DNA from: Marine Group I thaumarchaeote
GTDB lineage: Archaea; Thermoproteota; Nitrososphaeria; Nitrososphaerales; Nitrosopumilaceae
Direction: 5' to 3'
NCBI GenBank assembly: GCA_013390785.1
Contig: JACASW010000005.1
Span: 27,297 to 91,296, forward strand
Length of the DNA: 64,000 nucleotides
Positions 36,009 through 46,181 of this stretch are shown here, one piece after another (the first letter of the stretch is position 1; every line of letters starts with the position of its first letter). A model generated the notes under the pieces. The model made no database searches and was not told where the DNA came from. It worked only from the letters and a program-made list of their open reading frames with translations. The position numbers and the translations under genes were made by a program.

Positions 36009-36928
36009 TGAAATATGTCGTAACAGGTGGAGCTGGCTTTATCGGAAGTCACATAACAAAAAAGCTGGTGGAACGTGGGGACGTTGTTACTGTAATAGAT
36101 AATATGAATACTGGAAAAGAGAAAAATTTGGAATCAGTAATAGACAAAATTAGTTTTGTTAAAGGTGATGTTTTAGATACAGAGCTGCTTGAAAGTATAA
36201 CAAAAGATGTAGATGGAGTATTTCATCAAGCTGCACTTGCATCGGTACAAGATTCCTTTGATGAACCAGATGAGTATCATAATGTTAATGTAAATGGAAC
36301 AGAAAATATTTTGAAATTATCAAAAAAATATGGCTTCAAGGTTGTTTATGCAAGTTCATCAAGTGTTTATGGCAACCCAATAAGAATTCCAATTAAGGAA
36401 TCAGATGAGAAAAATCCTATTAACCCATATGCGGAAACAAAACTGAAAAAGGAAGGATTGGCAATTGAATATTCTAAAATGGGAGTAAGTGTGATAGGAT
36501 TGCGTTATTTCAATGTATTTGGAAAAGGTCAATCAAAAGAATATGCAGGGGTTTTAAAATTATTTTTAGAACGGATCAGGGATAAATTACCACCGAAGAT
36601 TAATGGTGATGGAATGCAATTCAGAGATTTTGTACATGTTAATGATGTCGTAAATGCTAACCTTATGTCGATGGACAGTGATATTACTCATGAATTTTTT
36701 AATGTTGGAACAAATACAACAATAACCATCATAGATTTAGCTAAAACTATCATAGGATATTCTGGATTAAATATTGAACCTATTTTTGGACCAGCATTAG
36801 ATGGTGATGTTCATCAAACAAAAGCAAACATCGATTTAATTAAAAAAAAGATTGGTTGGGAACCGTCAATTATGTTAGTAGACTGGATAAAAAACATAGT
36901 TTCTTCAAAAAAATTTAATGAGATATAG
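36008..36928 (+). CDS. NAD-dependent UDP-sugar epimerase (GalE-like)
   Basis: A 306-residue extended SDR with VVTGGAGFIGSHI at the N-terminus, SSSSVYG (116-122) and the catalytic pair Tyr141/Lys145 in NPYAETKLKKE. FGKGQSKEYAGV and FVHVNDVVNAN are typical of the GlcNAc/GlcA 4-epimerase group (WbpP-like), which inverts C4 of a UDP-hexose or UDP-uronate via a keto intermediate. Because it is translationally linked to ugd (TAATG), UDP-glucuronate to UDP-galacturonate is a good guess. It precedes a GT4 gene by six bases. Confidence 0.86.
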   Translation: MKYVVTGGAGFIGSHITKKLVERGDVVTVIDNMNTGKEKNLESVIDKISFVKGDVLDTELLESITKDVDGVFHQAALASVQDSFDEPDEYHNVNVNGTENILKLSKKYGFKVVYASSSSVYGNPIRIPIKESDEKNPINPYAETKLKKEGLAIEYSKMGVSVIGLRYFNVFGKGQSKEYAGVLKLFLERIRDKLPPKINGDGMQFRDFVHVNDVVNANLMSMDSDITHEFFNVGTNTTITIIDLAKTIIGYSGLNIEPIFGPALDGDVHQTKANIDLIKKKIGWEPSIMLVDWIKNIVSSKKFNEI

Positions 36929-36934
36929 GGATTT

Positions 36935-38002
36935 GTGGTAAAATTGAAACTTTTAATCGGGGGTTCAAGTTCATTTTTTTTCCACTTAAAAGCATTCTCA
37001 AATAAATTAAATGAATTAGGTGTAGAGACTAAACTAGTTCTTGATACGGATTACTGTGATGGTTTTCCAAGCAGAAAAATAAAAAATTGGTTTCAAACTA
37101 AAAAACGATTCAATAAACTGATCGAAGAGTTCAGACCTGATGCAATTCTTATAGATAGAGAAAAACATTTTGGAATTGCTGCATTAGAAAAAAAAATACC
37201 ACTTCTTGTGCTCCTGCGAGGACATTATTGGTCAGAACTTGCCTGGTATAAAAAAACAATATACAAATCATTCCCAAAAAGCATTGCGCTTCGGAAATGG
37301 GATCAAATTGCAAAAAGGATTTTTAGCGAGGCAAAAATAATCTTGCCCATTTGCAAATATTTAGAAAAAATTACTAACGAACACGTGCCAAACCAAAAAA
37401 CAGATGTTTTTTTTGAGGGAGTAGATGCAACGCGGTGGTACAAAGTAAGTGACATGAAATTGAAACATCCATGCGTAGGATTGGTCCAACGTGCGAATTG
37501 GTGGGGTAAAACATCAGAGATGCTGATTTTGAAAAAAGTTTTAGAAGAATTACCTGACGTCCAATTTTATTGGGCAGGACATGGACCCTTTGAAGAAAGA
37601 ATACTTGCAGAATTAGAAAAATATGAAAACTTCCACTGGTTAGGAAAACTAGAATATCCAGATAAAGTTAGAGAGTTCTTAAGTGAGATTGATATCTATG
37701 CGTTAATAACAGGAATGGATTTGTCTTCACTATCTCTTAAGGAAGCCCAATTAATGAAAAGGGCAGTTATTGCAACTAATGTTGGAGGAAACCCAGAGAT
37801 GATGAAAGACGGCATAACCGGATTTTTGGTAGAAAGAGGTAATCATAAACAATTAATTGAAAAAATAAAATTATTACTTACAGATAAAAAACTAGCAAAG
37901 CAAATGGGTAATGAAGGCAGAAAGTTTGTTGAAGAAACATATAGTTGGGAAGTTGCTACAAAAAAATTTATTCGAATACTAAATTTACACGTAAAAAAAT
38001 AA
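36935..38002 (+). CDS. GT4-family glycosyltransferase (paralogue C of three)
   Basis: A 355-residue GT-B glycosyltransferase with a GTG start. It shares the LKHPCVGLVQ signature, HWLGKLEYPDKVRE and ALITGMDLSSLSLKEAQLM with the other two copies. Its C-terminal end (GFLVERGNHKQLIEK and GRKFVEE) is closer to paralogue A than to B, whereas its donor site (ALITGMDL and VIATNVGG) is closer to B, so the three look mosaic. The copy is part of the plus-strand galU-ugd-epimerase run, so its donor may be a UDP-uronate, which is inference from gene order. Confidence 0.88.
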   Translation: MVKLKLLIGGSSSFFFHLKAFSNKLNELGVETKLVLDTDYCDGFPSRKIKNWFQTKKRFNKLIEEFRPDAILIDREKHFGIAALEKKIPLLVLLRGHYWSELAWYKKTIYKSFPKSIALRKWDQIAKRIFSEAKIILPICKYLEKITNEHVPNQKTDVFFEGVDATRWYKVSDMKLKHPCVGLVQRANWWGKTSEMLILKKVLEELPDVQFYWAGHGPFEERILAELEKYENFHWLGKLEYPDKVREFLSEIDIYALITGMDLSSLSLKEAQLMKRAVIATNVGGNPEMMKDGITGFLVERGNHKQLIEKIKLLLTDKKLAKQMGNEGRKFVEETYSWEVATKKFIRILNLHVKK

Positions 38003-38062
38003 TCTGAACAGTTTGTAGGAAGACTAATGTATAAACTAAATAGAATTATTTAAAGAAAGTAT

Positions 38063-39121
38063 ATGAAAATACCATTTTTTGTTCAAGAATTTACTAATGA
38101 AATGAAAGAAGCTGCTATTGATGCATTAAGAAATGAATCATTTGTTAATGGTGAAAGCGTTTCAAAGTTTGAAGAGGAGTTTGCAAGATATATTGGTACA
38201 AAATATGCGGTATCGGTTAATTCTGGAAATAGTGCATTACAAATTTCATTAATGGCATTAGGTATATCGGCTGATTCAAAAGTTGCAACACCAACTAATT
38301 CCTTCATTGCATCAGCAAATTGCATTCGTATGACGAATGCACAACCAATTTTAACTGATATAGATGCAAGAGATGGAGGAATTGATGTTAGTAGTATCAC
38401 AGAAAAAGTAGATGCAGTAATTCCAGTTCACATTTATGGCAATCCATGTGATTTTGATTCTGTGAAGACCTTTGCAGAGGAACAAAAAATTCCAATTATC
38501 GAAGATGCATGTCAAGCACATGGTGCAACATACAAGAACAAAAAAGTTGGAAGTCTATCAGATGTTGGATGTTTTTCATTTTATCCAACAAAAAACATGA
38601 CTGTTGGAGGTGATGGAGGAATGTCTACCACAAATAATGAAGAAGTTGCTGATAAAATAAGATCAATTAGAGATAATGGTAGAAAAACAAGGAACGAATT
38701 TGATAAATTGGGATTCACTATGAGATTAAATACAGTAAATGCAGCTATAGGCAGAATACAGCTAAAACATCTTGATGAAAAAAATTCACGGAGAAGAGAA
38801 ATTGTATCAATTTACAAAGAAAATTTAATTGAAGATTGTATTTTGCCTGAAAATGAAAATGGTAAATCAGTATATCATCAAATAGTGATACGACATGAAA
38901 ATAGAGACAAAATACGTGAGGAATTAACAAATGATGATATTGGTTCTGCAATATATTATGAAAAACCAATTCATTTACAACCACTCTATCTAGAATATGA
39001 CTACAAATTACCTAATAGTGAAAAGTTTGCTAAGGAAGTTCTATCATTACCATCTTATCCATCACTTACTAATGACCAGCTATTAGAAATCTGTGAACAT
39101 GTAAACAAAGTAATTAGTTAG
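38063..39121 (+). CDS. DegT-family sugar aminotransferase
   Basis: The 352-residue protein has the PLP lysine Lys177 in FSFYPTKNMTVGGDGG and the PLP aspartate in IIEDACQAHGA. The substrate loop (VIPVHIYGNPCD) is the usual one. This is close to the WbpE/ArnB/PglE-type nucleotide-sugar aminotransferases. It ends the plus-strand run that begins with galU, 60 bases after the GT4 gene, and its stop overlaps the stop of a convergent GT4 gene by four bases. Substrate: probably a 3-keto or 4-keto UDP-sugar. I cannot tell which position. Confidence 0.88.
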   Translation: MKIPFFVQEFTNEMKEAAIDALRNESFVNGESVSKFEEEFARYIGTKYAVSVNSGNSALQISLMALGISADSKVATPTNSFIASANCIRMTNAQPILTDIDARDGGIDVSSITEKVDAVIPVHIYGNPCDFDSVKTFAEEQKIPIIEDACQAHGATYKNKKVGSLSDVGCFSFYPTKNMTVGGDGGMSTTNNEEVADKIRSIRDNGRKTRNEFDKLGFTMRLNTVNAAIGRIQLKHLDEKNSRRREIVSIYKENLIEDCILPENENGKSVYHQIVIRHENRDKIREELTNDDIGSAIYYEKPIHLQPLYLEYDYKLPNSEKFAKEVLSLPSYPSLTNDQLLEICEHVNKVIS

Positions 39122-40071
39122 GACGTTGCTAAAAGCTCTTCATAAAACTGAATATATTTTGGTAAAATGATATCCCATGTCATATGATTTTTAACAAATT
39201 TATTTCCGTTATTTGCTAATCTTTTTGCTTTTTGCTTATCAGATAATAACTCATTTACTGCATCTGCAAGTCTATCCGGATTCTCCGATGGAACCAATAT
39301 TCCCGTTTCATTATCTTTTACTAATTCTGGAATTCCACCAACATCAGTTGCAATAACTGGAACGTTAAGATAAAATGCTTCTTTAACTGTCGTAGGAAGA
39401 CTTTCCATTCTAGATGGAACTACAACTACCTGTGATGATTTTATTATTTTCATAGCATCGTCCCAAGAACGGTCTGTGCAGTATATAACACGACCATCTA
39501 TTTTTGATTCTGCCTGTTTTATAATATCAATACCTTTCTCGTAGCTGTCCCTACCAACATATGCTACCTGATTTTCAATTTTTGTAACATCAGAAATATC
39601 GCTGAATTTTTGTATGTCTAATGGAGAAGGGAGGTATTCAAAATTAAGACCAAACTTTTCTTTATACAGTTTTTGTGTCGCCTTTGAATCAGTTGTTAAC
39701 TTATCAGGCCAGTTTAAAACCTGTGCTTCGGCAATCTTTGCAACAGAGGATATGGATTTTGAGTGTAAAGTGTCAACTTGTTCGCTAAAGACGCCATGAA
39801 TTGAAAGAACTTTTTTCTTGCCTTTTGCATATTTCATTGCATATGCTGATGGAATGTTAAAACCGTGAACAATATCAAATGATTCTCGGTTTGTAAGACT
39901 TTTCAAACTGCTAAATAATGCAAAACTTGGATTTTTCAAATTTTTTATTGGTATGTGTGGTACTTGCATTTTTTTTACTTTATAACCATAATCAGATAAT
40001 TTGTCAGCGAGCATAGCAGCATGACCTCCAATGCCGCCAGAAAAAACAGGAGAGATGAAAAGAATATTCAT
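39118..40071 (-). CDS. GT4-family glycosyltransferase
   Basis: A 317-residue GT-B protein, shorter than the others because of a compact N-terminal domain: MNILFISPVFSGGIGGHAAML holds the G-rich loop, followed by KVLSIHGVF and LPSPLDIQKFS. The donor domain has NQVAYVGRDSYEKGIDII, VVVPSRMESLPTTVKEAFYL and TDVGGIPELVKDNETGIL. It is not a member of the LKHPCVGL group. The gene is on the minus strand between the galU run and aglB; its divergent spacing to aglB (157 bp) must carry two promoters. Confidence 0.88.
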   Translation of the reverse strand: MNILFISPVFSGGIGGHAAMLADKLSDYGYKVKKMQVPHIPIKNLKNPSFALFSSLKSLTNRESFDIVHGFNIPSAYAMKYAKGKKKVLSIHGVFSEQVDTLHSKSISSVAKIAEAQVLNWPDKLTTDSKATQKLYKEKFGLNFEYLPSPLDIQKFSDISDVTKIENQVAYVGRDSYEKGIDIIKQAESKIDGRVIYCTDRSWDDAMKIIKSSQVVVVPSRMESLPTTVKEAFYLNVPVIATDVGGIPELVKDNETGILVPSENPDRLADAVNELLSDKQKAKRLANNGNKFVKNHMTWDIILPKYIQFYEELLATS

Positions 40072-40228
40072 TCATGTGATTTACGGTAGTTGCTTTTTAA
40101 GCTCTTGGATTAATTTGTAGAATGTATCTTAGTTCAGATAATAGTATAGATTTCAGGACTAGGTTTAATGAATCTAAAGATGAATAATTTCTATTTTTTT
40201 ACAAAGAATATTAAGAAAGAGATTTTGA

Positions 40229-42598
40229 TTGATTTTGTTGCAATTAGATAAAAAATTAATTAAAGCTGAAAAGTCGTCGCACCATCTGCGTTCTCTGCTG
40301 ATAATTGGAATACTTGTGCTTTGTTTTTCATTAACTTTCATCATACGAATACAGCCTTTAGAATATGGTTTTGAATTAAATGAATTTGATCCATTTTTTA
40401 ATTACCGGGCAACTGAATTTATTGTAGAAAACGGACTACCAGCATATTTAGAATGGCATGATGATTTAAGTTGGCATCCATATGGAAGAGATGTTTCATC
40501 CACCTCACAAGTAATGCTTCATACTACTGCGGCAACACTTTACCAAATTTTTGGCATGGGTTCTAGTTTGTATGATTTTGCTATATGGTTTCCAGTGGTC
40601 ATCAGCTCGCTTACAGCAATTATTATTTTTGCATTAGTTAGAACAATAGGGGGCACAACAGCTGGACTTCTTGCTTCACTTTTCTTTGCCATCTCTCCCA
40701 TACTCATTCTGAGAGGCTCAATAGGCTGGTTCAAGTCTGAACCACTAGGACTTTTTTATGGATTACTAGCTGTTTACCTTCTTCTTAGCGGTTTAAAGTC
40801 AGATAATGGAAAAATATCCATCACAAAGATTGTGGGGGCTGCAGTTTTACTAGCCTTTGGTATTGCGTCATGGGGAGGCGTTCAGTTTTTTATATTACCC
40901 ATAGGAATTTTGTTTCTAGCACTACCGTTTCTAAGAAAAGATAGCAAGTTCATTATATTAACTTCAATTATTTTTACGGCTATATTCCTTTTAGTAACTG
41001 CATCGTTTGAGAAAACTGGTATTGCATTTCTTTCAGGTCTTAACGGATTTTTCCTAGCTGGATGCACTGCATTTCTGGTGGCGTGCATTATAATCAGAAA
41101 AATATTTACCAAATCCCAATTACGTATCAGTCTTGCACTTTTAGGAGGATCTATAATATCTGGAATTGTAATAATTTCTTCAGGTGTTATCAATTTACCA
41201 ACGTTTAGGTATCTTAACGCCGCAAACCCCCTTTTGATTACAACTGATATGCTTAACGATTCTGTGTCTGAACATGCAACAACATCCCTTGACATTTCAT
41301 TTTACTTTTTCTCAATTTTGATGGTCTTTGCGGGGATAGGAGCATGGTTGCTCTTGCAAAAAAAGGTGAACCATTCTTTCAAGATTAAAGGTGAAATGGC
41401 AGCATTTGCTCTCATAATAGGACTTGTTGGAGTTTATTTCAGCTCTGCATTTGTAAGATTAGAAGTGTTTGGTTCTATATCGATTATAATACTTGCATCC
41501 ATAGGCATATCAATTTTAATATCAAAAATTCTAAAAGTGCAGCAAAAACCTATAGGTGCAGTAACTAAAATTTCTTTTCTTGTAGGGATTATAATCTTGT
41601 TAATGGTGCCAATGGTTTATCCTGAAAAACTTAACTGGTCAAATAACAATGTTGGAATACCCATTTCTTTACTGCATAGTGCTACTAAATTTGATATTTC
41701 TACAAATGATTGGCCGGACGCGATGCAATGGATGAAGGAAAATACTCCTAAAGATGCTGTTATTGCAGCTTGGTGGGATTATGGATACTGGATTAGCACA
41801 CTTGGTGAGAGAAAAACTTTATCCGATAATGCTACGCTATTAGATTGGCAAATTAGAAAAACGGCATCTACATTATTTAGTACGCCAGACAATGCTTGGA
41901 GAATATTAACTACTGGTAACTCAACTGATGTAAGTTCATACTATGTAACTTTGCCACCTGATATCAACATGCCAACTAGAGATGAAGGCGATGTTTATGA
42001 TAAAAATCAACAGAAACTTGATGCGTTCAAAGACTGGAAAGATGATTCTTCACCAGAAAAAATATACGAACCAGATGTAGCTGCCAATTATCCCACATTA
42101 TTTGACTACTGGGAGTCAGAAGTGTATGTCCTTCCGCCAATACTAACTGGCTTGGATGCTGACTATGTCCTGATAAATCTTGCAGTAGAAAAATTATCTG
42201 ATGAAAACGTGATTCCACTGTATACAATAAGGCAAAACGGTGGGGATGAAACTAAGGCTTTTTGGTTCATCAAAATAGCAGATTTATCTATCTTGGATTA
42301 TTATAATCCGGGACTAGAAAGTTATACTGATAAATTCTGGAATGAAACACTTTTAGGAAAACTGATACCTTTTACACCTTTGGTATATGTAGATCCTAAC
42401 AATACTGAAAATCAATCAGAAACTTTCAAGCGAGATTATACTGCAATCTATGTAAGCGACATCAAGTTTCCTGCAGATGGTGATGGTCCATTTCAATTGG
42501 TGTATACCTCACCATCATTTGAAAGAGATGAAGGTGATAGTCCACTAACTGGTGCTTTCATTTATAAAATAAACAAGGAGTATAACCCAAATGAATAA
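40229..42598 (+). CDS. aglB: Oligosaccharyltransferase AglB (Stt3 family)
   Basis: The 789-residue protein has about twelve to thirteen transmembrane segments and a soluble C-terminal domain. Catalytic motifs are visible: the first EXD-type motif NEFDPFFNYR (Glu52, Asp54), the SVSE loop (Ser345-Glu348, archaeal SVSE/TIXE motif), and the WWDYG sequence at Trp515-Gly519 that recognises the acceptor sequon's serine or threonine. It transfers a lipid-linked oligosaccharide to asparagine in Asn-X-Ser/Thr outside the membrane. The TTG start at 40229 is the first in frame; TTGs at 40235 and 40238 are alternatives. It closes the glycan island and shows that N-glycosylation is a main use of its products. 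Confidence 0.95.
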   Translation: MILLQLDKKLIKAEKSSHHLRSLLIIGILVLCFSLTFIIRIQPLEYGFELNEFDPFFNYRATEFIVENGLPAYLEWHDDLSWHPYGRDVSSTSQVMLHTTAATLYQIFGMGSSLYDFAIWFPVVISSLTAIIIFALVRTIGGTTAGLLASLFFAISPILILRGSIGWFKSEPLGLFYGLLAVYLLLSGLKSDNGKISITKIVGAAVLLAFGIASWGGVQFFILPIGILFLALPFLRKDSKFIILTSIIFTAIFLLVTASFEKTGIAFLSGLNGFFLAGCTAFLVACIIIRKIFTKSQLRISLALLGGSIISGIVIISSGVINLPTFRYLNAANPLLITTDMLNDSVSEHATTSLDISFYFFSILMVFAGIGAWLLLQKKVNHSFKIKGEMAAFALIIGLVGVYFSSAFVRLEVFGSISIIILASIGISILISKILKVQQKPIGAVTKISFLVGIIILLMVPMVYPEKLNWSNNNVGIPISLLHSATKFDISTNDWPDAMQWMKENTPKDAVIAAWWDYGYWISTLGERKTLSDNATLLDWQIRKTASTLFSTPDNAWRILTTGNSTDVSSYYVTLPPDINMPTRDEGDVYDKNQQKLDAFKDWKDDSSPEKIYEPDVAANYPTLFDYWESEVYVLPPILTGLDADYVLINLAVEKLSDENVIPLYTIRQNGGDETKAFWFIKIADLSILDYYNPGLESYTDKFWNETLLGKLIPFTPLVYVDPNNTENQSETFKRDYTAIYVSDIKFPADGDGPFQLVYTSPSFERDEGDSPLTGAFIYKINKEYNPNE

Positions 42599-42683
42599 TT
42601 GGTAAACAAATTGTATTATTGCTAGTTTGTACTAAAATATATTTAAAAAATAATTTTTCTGTTCAGTTAGATCTAAGAACAGT

Positions 42684-44306
42684 TTATCCCATTGGTGGCA
42701 TGCCGCCAGCTCCTGGACCGCCAGAAACTGCAATCACATCATCAATTCTAAGAATCATGCATGCTGCCTCTGTGGCTGATTTTATAATTTGTTCTTTTAC
42801 TGCCAATGGTTCCACTATATCCAAAGAGAACATATTTCCAATCTTACCTTCCTTTGCATTAATTCCCATTGTTGGTTTACCGCTACTTTGGTTTGCACGT
42901 AATGCGATAATTGTGTCGATTGGATCCATTCCTGCGTTTTCTGCTATTGTTAATGGAATTGCCTCTAATGCTTCAGCATATTGCTTCATAGCAAGCTGTT
43001 CCCTACCATCATAACTACCTGCCCACTCGTTTAACTCAGTTGATAGATATGCTTCCGGTGAACCACCACCAGCCACAATTGATGGTTTTTCAACAACGTC
43101 TTTGACCACCATCAACGCATCGTGTAAAGAACGGTCTACTTCATCAACTACTCTTTGCGAGCCACCTCGGATGAGAACTGTTACTGAACGAGGATTTTTG
43201 CATCCCTCTATGAATACCCATTTGTCTGATTCTACTTTTTTCTGTTGTACAGTTTCGGCGGAACCCAAGTCATTTGCTGAAATATCATCAAGGTTTGTAG
43301 AAATTCTTCCACCAGTGGCTTTTGCCAGTTTAGTCATATCACTTTCTTTTACTCTTCGTACAGATAAAATTCCATGTTTAGAAAGATAATGTTGTGCAAT
43401 GTCATCAATTCCTTTTTGACAGATTAGTACGTTAGCACCAATACTGTGTAATTTATCTACCATTGATTTTAACATCTTATTTTCTTCTTCTAAGAATTGT
43501 TGCATTTGAGTTGGATCAGAAATTCTAATTTCCGCACTCATCTCAGTCTTCTCTACTTCAAGTGCAGCGTTAACAAGTGCTATTCTAGCTTTTTCGATCT
43601 TTGTTGGCATGCCACTATGAACAATTTCTTTGTCAAGAACTATACCGTTGATTAAACTAGTATCATCAATAGAACCGCCCGCTTTTTTTTCTACTTTGAG
43701 ATTATCAAGATCAACAGAATGTTTATCGCCATCTATTTCTACAATTTTCAGGATTGCATCGACGACTAATTTTGATAGAGGTACACTATCCTCAGAAACT
43801 AGTTTAGATTGCATGCTAGTTTTTGCAATTTTAATTAATGATTCGCGATCATCCGGTTTGATTACCTTTGCCAATTCTCCTAATAACTCAAGAGCCTTTG
43901 CAGATGCAGCTTCATATCCATCAATAATCACTGTAGAGTGTACATCTTTTTCAAGAAGTTTTTCTGCTTTTTCTAATAATGCTCCAGCAAAAACAACAGA
44001 AGATGTAGTCCCATCACCCACCTCAGTATCAATAGTTTTGGATATCTCAACCATCATTTTTGCGGCAGGATGCTGAGCATCAATTTCCTTTAGAATTGTA
44101 GCACCATCATTTGTGATTGTGACATCTCCTAGTGAATCCACTAGCATTTTATCTAAACCACGTGGACCCAGACTTGTTTTAACTAGTTCTGCTACCAGTT
44201 TTGCAGCAGTAATGTTATTTTTTTGTGCGTCCTTGCCCTTTTGCTGAAGTGCACTTTCTTTTAGGACTAAAACTGGACCTTGCGGTGTTTGTTGTATTGA
44301 TGCCAT
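42684..44306 (-). CDS. Thermosome (group II chaperonin) subunit
   Basis: A 540-residue chaperonin subunit. The ATP-binding features [15 protein letters not shown], the early [15 protein letters not shown] and the catalytic-site region [15 protein letters not shown] are those of archaeal thermosomes. The C-terminal tail ends in a [12 protein letters not shown] glycine-methionine repeat like other group II subunits. It assembles to a double-ring folding chamber in the cytoplasm. Archaea of this group usually have two paralogues (ThsA and ThsB); only one is in this window, so I give no letter. It stands 36 bases downstream of the adenine deaminase gene on the same strand. Confidence 0.96.
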   Translation of the reverse strand: MASIQQTPQGPVLVLKESALQQKGKDAQKNNITAAKLVAELVKTSLGPRGLDKMLVDSLGDVTITNDGATILKEIDAQHPAAKMMVEISKTIDTEVGDGTTSSVVFAGALLEKAEKLLEKDVHSTVIIDGYEAASAKALELLGELAKVIKPDDRESLIKIAKTSMQSKLVSEDSVPLSKLVVDAILKIVEIDGDKHSVDLDNLKVEKKAGGSIDDTSLINGIVLDKEIVHSGMPTKIEKARIALVNAALEVEKTEMSAEIRISDPTQMQQFLEEENKMLKSMVDKLHSIGANVLICQKGIDDIAQHYLSKHGILSVRRVKESDMTKLAKATGGRISTNLDDISANDLGSAETVQQKKVESDKWVFIEGCKNPRSVTVLIRGGSQRVVDEVDRSLHDALMVVKDVVEKPSIVAGGGSPEAYLSTELNEWAGSYDGREQLAMKQYAEALEAIPLTIAENAGMDPIDTIIALRANQSSGKPTMGINAKEGKIGNMFSLDIVEPLAVKEQIIKSATEAACMILRIDDVIAVSGGPGAGGMPPMG

Positions 44307-44342
44307 TTCAATAAAATTTGGTTTATTCCCCTTAATATTCTA

Positions 44343-46106
44343 TCATGTGACGATTTTTAGAAACGAGCAATTCTTGACATCAACTAACCCAGTACTCAGT
44401 ATTCGTACATCTGGCAAGGCAAGAAATGGCAAAAAAAGTGGAATTAGATGAGGTTTCTTAAATTTACAGCCAGCATCTGCTAATACAGCATTTAGGTTTG
44501 CAAAGTTTTCCAAAACTGTTTCAAAGCTATCTGTAGATACAATACCAGCCATTTGTAGAGGCATTGACGATAAAATTTTTTCATCACCAACTACTACCAT
44601 ACCACCTTGAGTAGTGACAAGACTGTTGACTGCCTTAGCCATGTCTTTTTCATTAGAACCAATTACAATCATATTGTTTTCATGAAAGTTCCATGTTGAT
44701 GCGAATGCTCCTATTTTGGCATCAAAATTCTTCAAAAATCCAACTGTATGTTTTGTGGTTCCAAATGTTCGATCAAAAGCAGCAACCTTCCATACATCCT
44801 TGTCTGTAGACGCAACAACATTTCCGTCTTTTACTGGCAAATTTTCACTTGTCTTTTCTGTTATAATTTCTGTTTTCATATTTATCACGTTAACGTTAGC
44901 AGAATTATCTTTGGCTCTTACTGTAAAATCTTCGTCGGAAAATTTATGCAGCTTGACAGTTTTTGCCATCCATTTAGGCACTGTATAATTTTTGATTTTA
45001 TGCACGATAGCACCATTTGATACAACCAACTGACCACCAACAAAAACTTTCTTTGGTCTCATTTTGACTAGATCGTCAAAAACTAAAATATCTGCAAGTT
45101 TTCCTGGAGCAATTCCACCCAAATCCTTTCCCAGATTATAATAATCAAAACAGTTTTTTGATGCCATAGAAATTGCATCTACTTGATCAAGACCTAGCTT
45201 CACTGATTCCCGTATACAATGATCAATGTGACCAAACTTTATGATGTCAGCTGGATCAAGCCCATCAGAGCAAAACATCAATCTGTCGGTATAGGTTTTG
45301 TTTGAGAGTACTAGTGGAACAATATCTTTTAGATCCCTACGAATAGAACCTTCCCTTATCATTATCCACATTCCTAGTCTTAACCGTTCTAAAACCTGAT
45401 CAAAATTTATTGGTTCATGGCAAGACAAAATACCGGATGACACGTAAGCGTTGAGTTTTTTACCAGACGCACCAGCTGTATGACCGTTAATTACACAATT
45501 ATTTTCAAGCATAGTTGATAACATTTTCATTGTCTGAGAATCACGTTTTGTTACTTTTGTCCATGAAAATACTTCACCCAAACCAAGAACGCTTGGAATT
45601 TTGAGTGCAGATTTTGCTTCGGTTAGGTTGAGTGTTTTTCCATTGCTGAATTTCCTATCAACTGGGACTCCACCTGGTACAACATGGAAAAAACGTGCTG
45701 GAAGACCAGATGTCATCTTAACGAATTCTTTGAATCCTCTATAGCCACAAGTACTTACTATATCTATAGGATCAGAAAAAAGTGATGTCACACCACATAG
45801 AAGAGATTTTTTTACAAATTCAGTGGGCGAAACAAATTGATCTAAATGAATGTGTGGATCAGCAAACCCTGGAGTAACATATTTTTTTTCTAAATTAATT
45901 GTAACAGTTTTTTTTCCTTTTGTATGAGATGCATCTTTACCAACATAGGCAATTCGATCTTGGGATATAGCTATTTGGGTTTCTGGTAAAATCTCACGTG
46001 AATAAACGTTGAACAGTGAACAGTTTTCTAAAATAAGATCAGCATCCCTGTCACCAATAGCAACTTCATTTAGAGTTTGGATACTTTTAGATAACTTAAG
46101 GAACAA
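44343..46106 (-). CDS. ade: Adenine deaminase
   Basis: The 587-residue amidohydrolase begins with a TTG start. It has the metal-binding HxH (His85, His87 in FADPHIHLDQF), FSDPIDIVSTCG, GHTAGASGKKLNAYVSSG, the CSDGLDP aspartate motif and GKLADILVFDDL typical of adenine deaminases (Ade), which convert adenine to hypoxanthine and ammonia using two metals. The C-terminal domain includes NMIVIGSNEKDMAKAV and VGFLKNFDAK. It is divergent from the L44e gene. A TATA-like element CTATAATAA on the minus strand lies about 26 bases upstream of the TTG, so the mRNA may be leaderless. Confidence 0.92.
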   Translation of the reverse strand: MFLKLSKSIQTLNEVAIGDRDADLILENCSLFNVYSREILPETQIAISQDRIAYVGKDASHTKGKKTVTINLEKKYVTPGFADPHIHLDQFVSPTEFVKKSLLCGVTSLFSDPIDIVSTCGYRGFKEFVKMTSGLPARFFHVVPGGVPVDRKFSNGKTLNLTEAKSALKIPSVLGLGEVFSWTKVTKRDSQTMKMLSTMLENNCVINGHTAGASGKKLNAYVSSGILSCHEPINFDQVLERLRLGMWIMIREGSIRRDLKDIVPLVLSNKTYTDRLMFCSDGLDPADIIKFGHIDHCIRESVKLGLDQVDAISMASKNCFDYYNLGKDLGGIAPGKLADILVFDDLVKMRPKKVFVGGQLVVSNGAIVHKIKNYTVPKWMAKTVKLHKFSDEDFTVRAKDNSANVNVINMKTEIITEKTSENLPVKDGNVVASTDKDVWKVAAFDRTFGTTKHTVGFLKNFDAKIGAFASTWNFHENNMIVIGSNEKDMAKAVNSLVTTQGGMVVVGDEKILSSMPLQMAGIVSTDSFETVLENFANLNAVLADAGCKFKKPHLIPLFLPFLALPDVRILSTGLVDVKNCSFLKIVT

Positions 46107-46128
46107 CGCTCTATGATACGCATTCGTG

Positions 46129-46137
46129 TTATTATAG
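46129..46137 (-). promoter_or_regulatory. Likely TATA box of adenine deaminase gene
   Basis: On the minus strand the element CTATAATAA ends 23 bases before the TTG start at 46106, the distance expected for transcription starting at or near the start codon. Confidence 0.4.
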
Positions 46138-46147
46138 ATTAGAGGCG

Positions 46148-46160
46148 AGGTTTAAATTAT
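46148..46160 (+). promoter_or_regulatory. Likely TATA box of rpl44e
   Basis: The sequence AGGTTTAAATTAT, with its core TTTAAATTA about 26 bases before the GTG at 46182, fits an archaeal BRE/TATA pair for a leaderless mRNA. Confidence 0.45.
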
Positions 46161-46181
46161 CGTCAGACTCGGATTTTAACT

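Noticed and set aside
40882..41295. 137-codon antisense frame in aglB
   Set aside because: Opposite to transmembrane segments of aglB, no recognisable domain.
43630..44076. 148-codon antisense frame in the thermosome gene
   Set aside because: Serine/threonine-rich shadow of a highly expressed gene with no motif; the opposite strand is certain.
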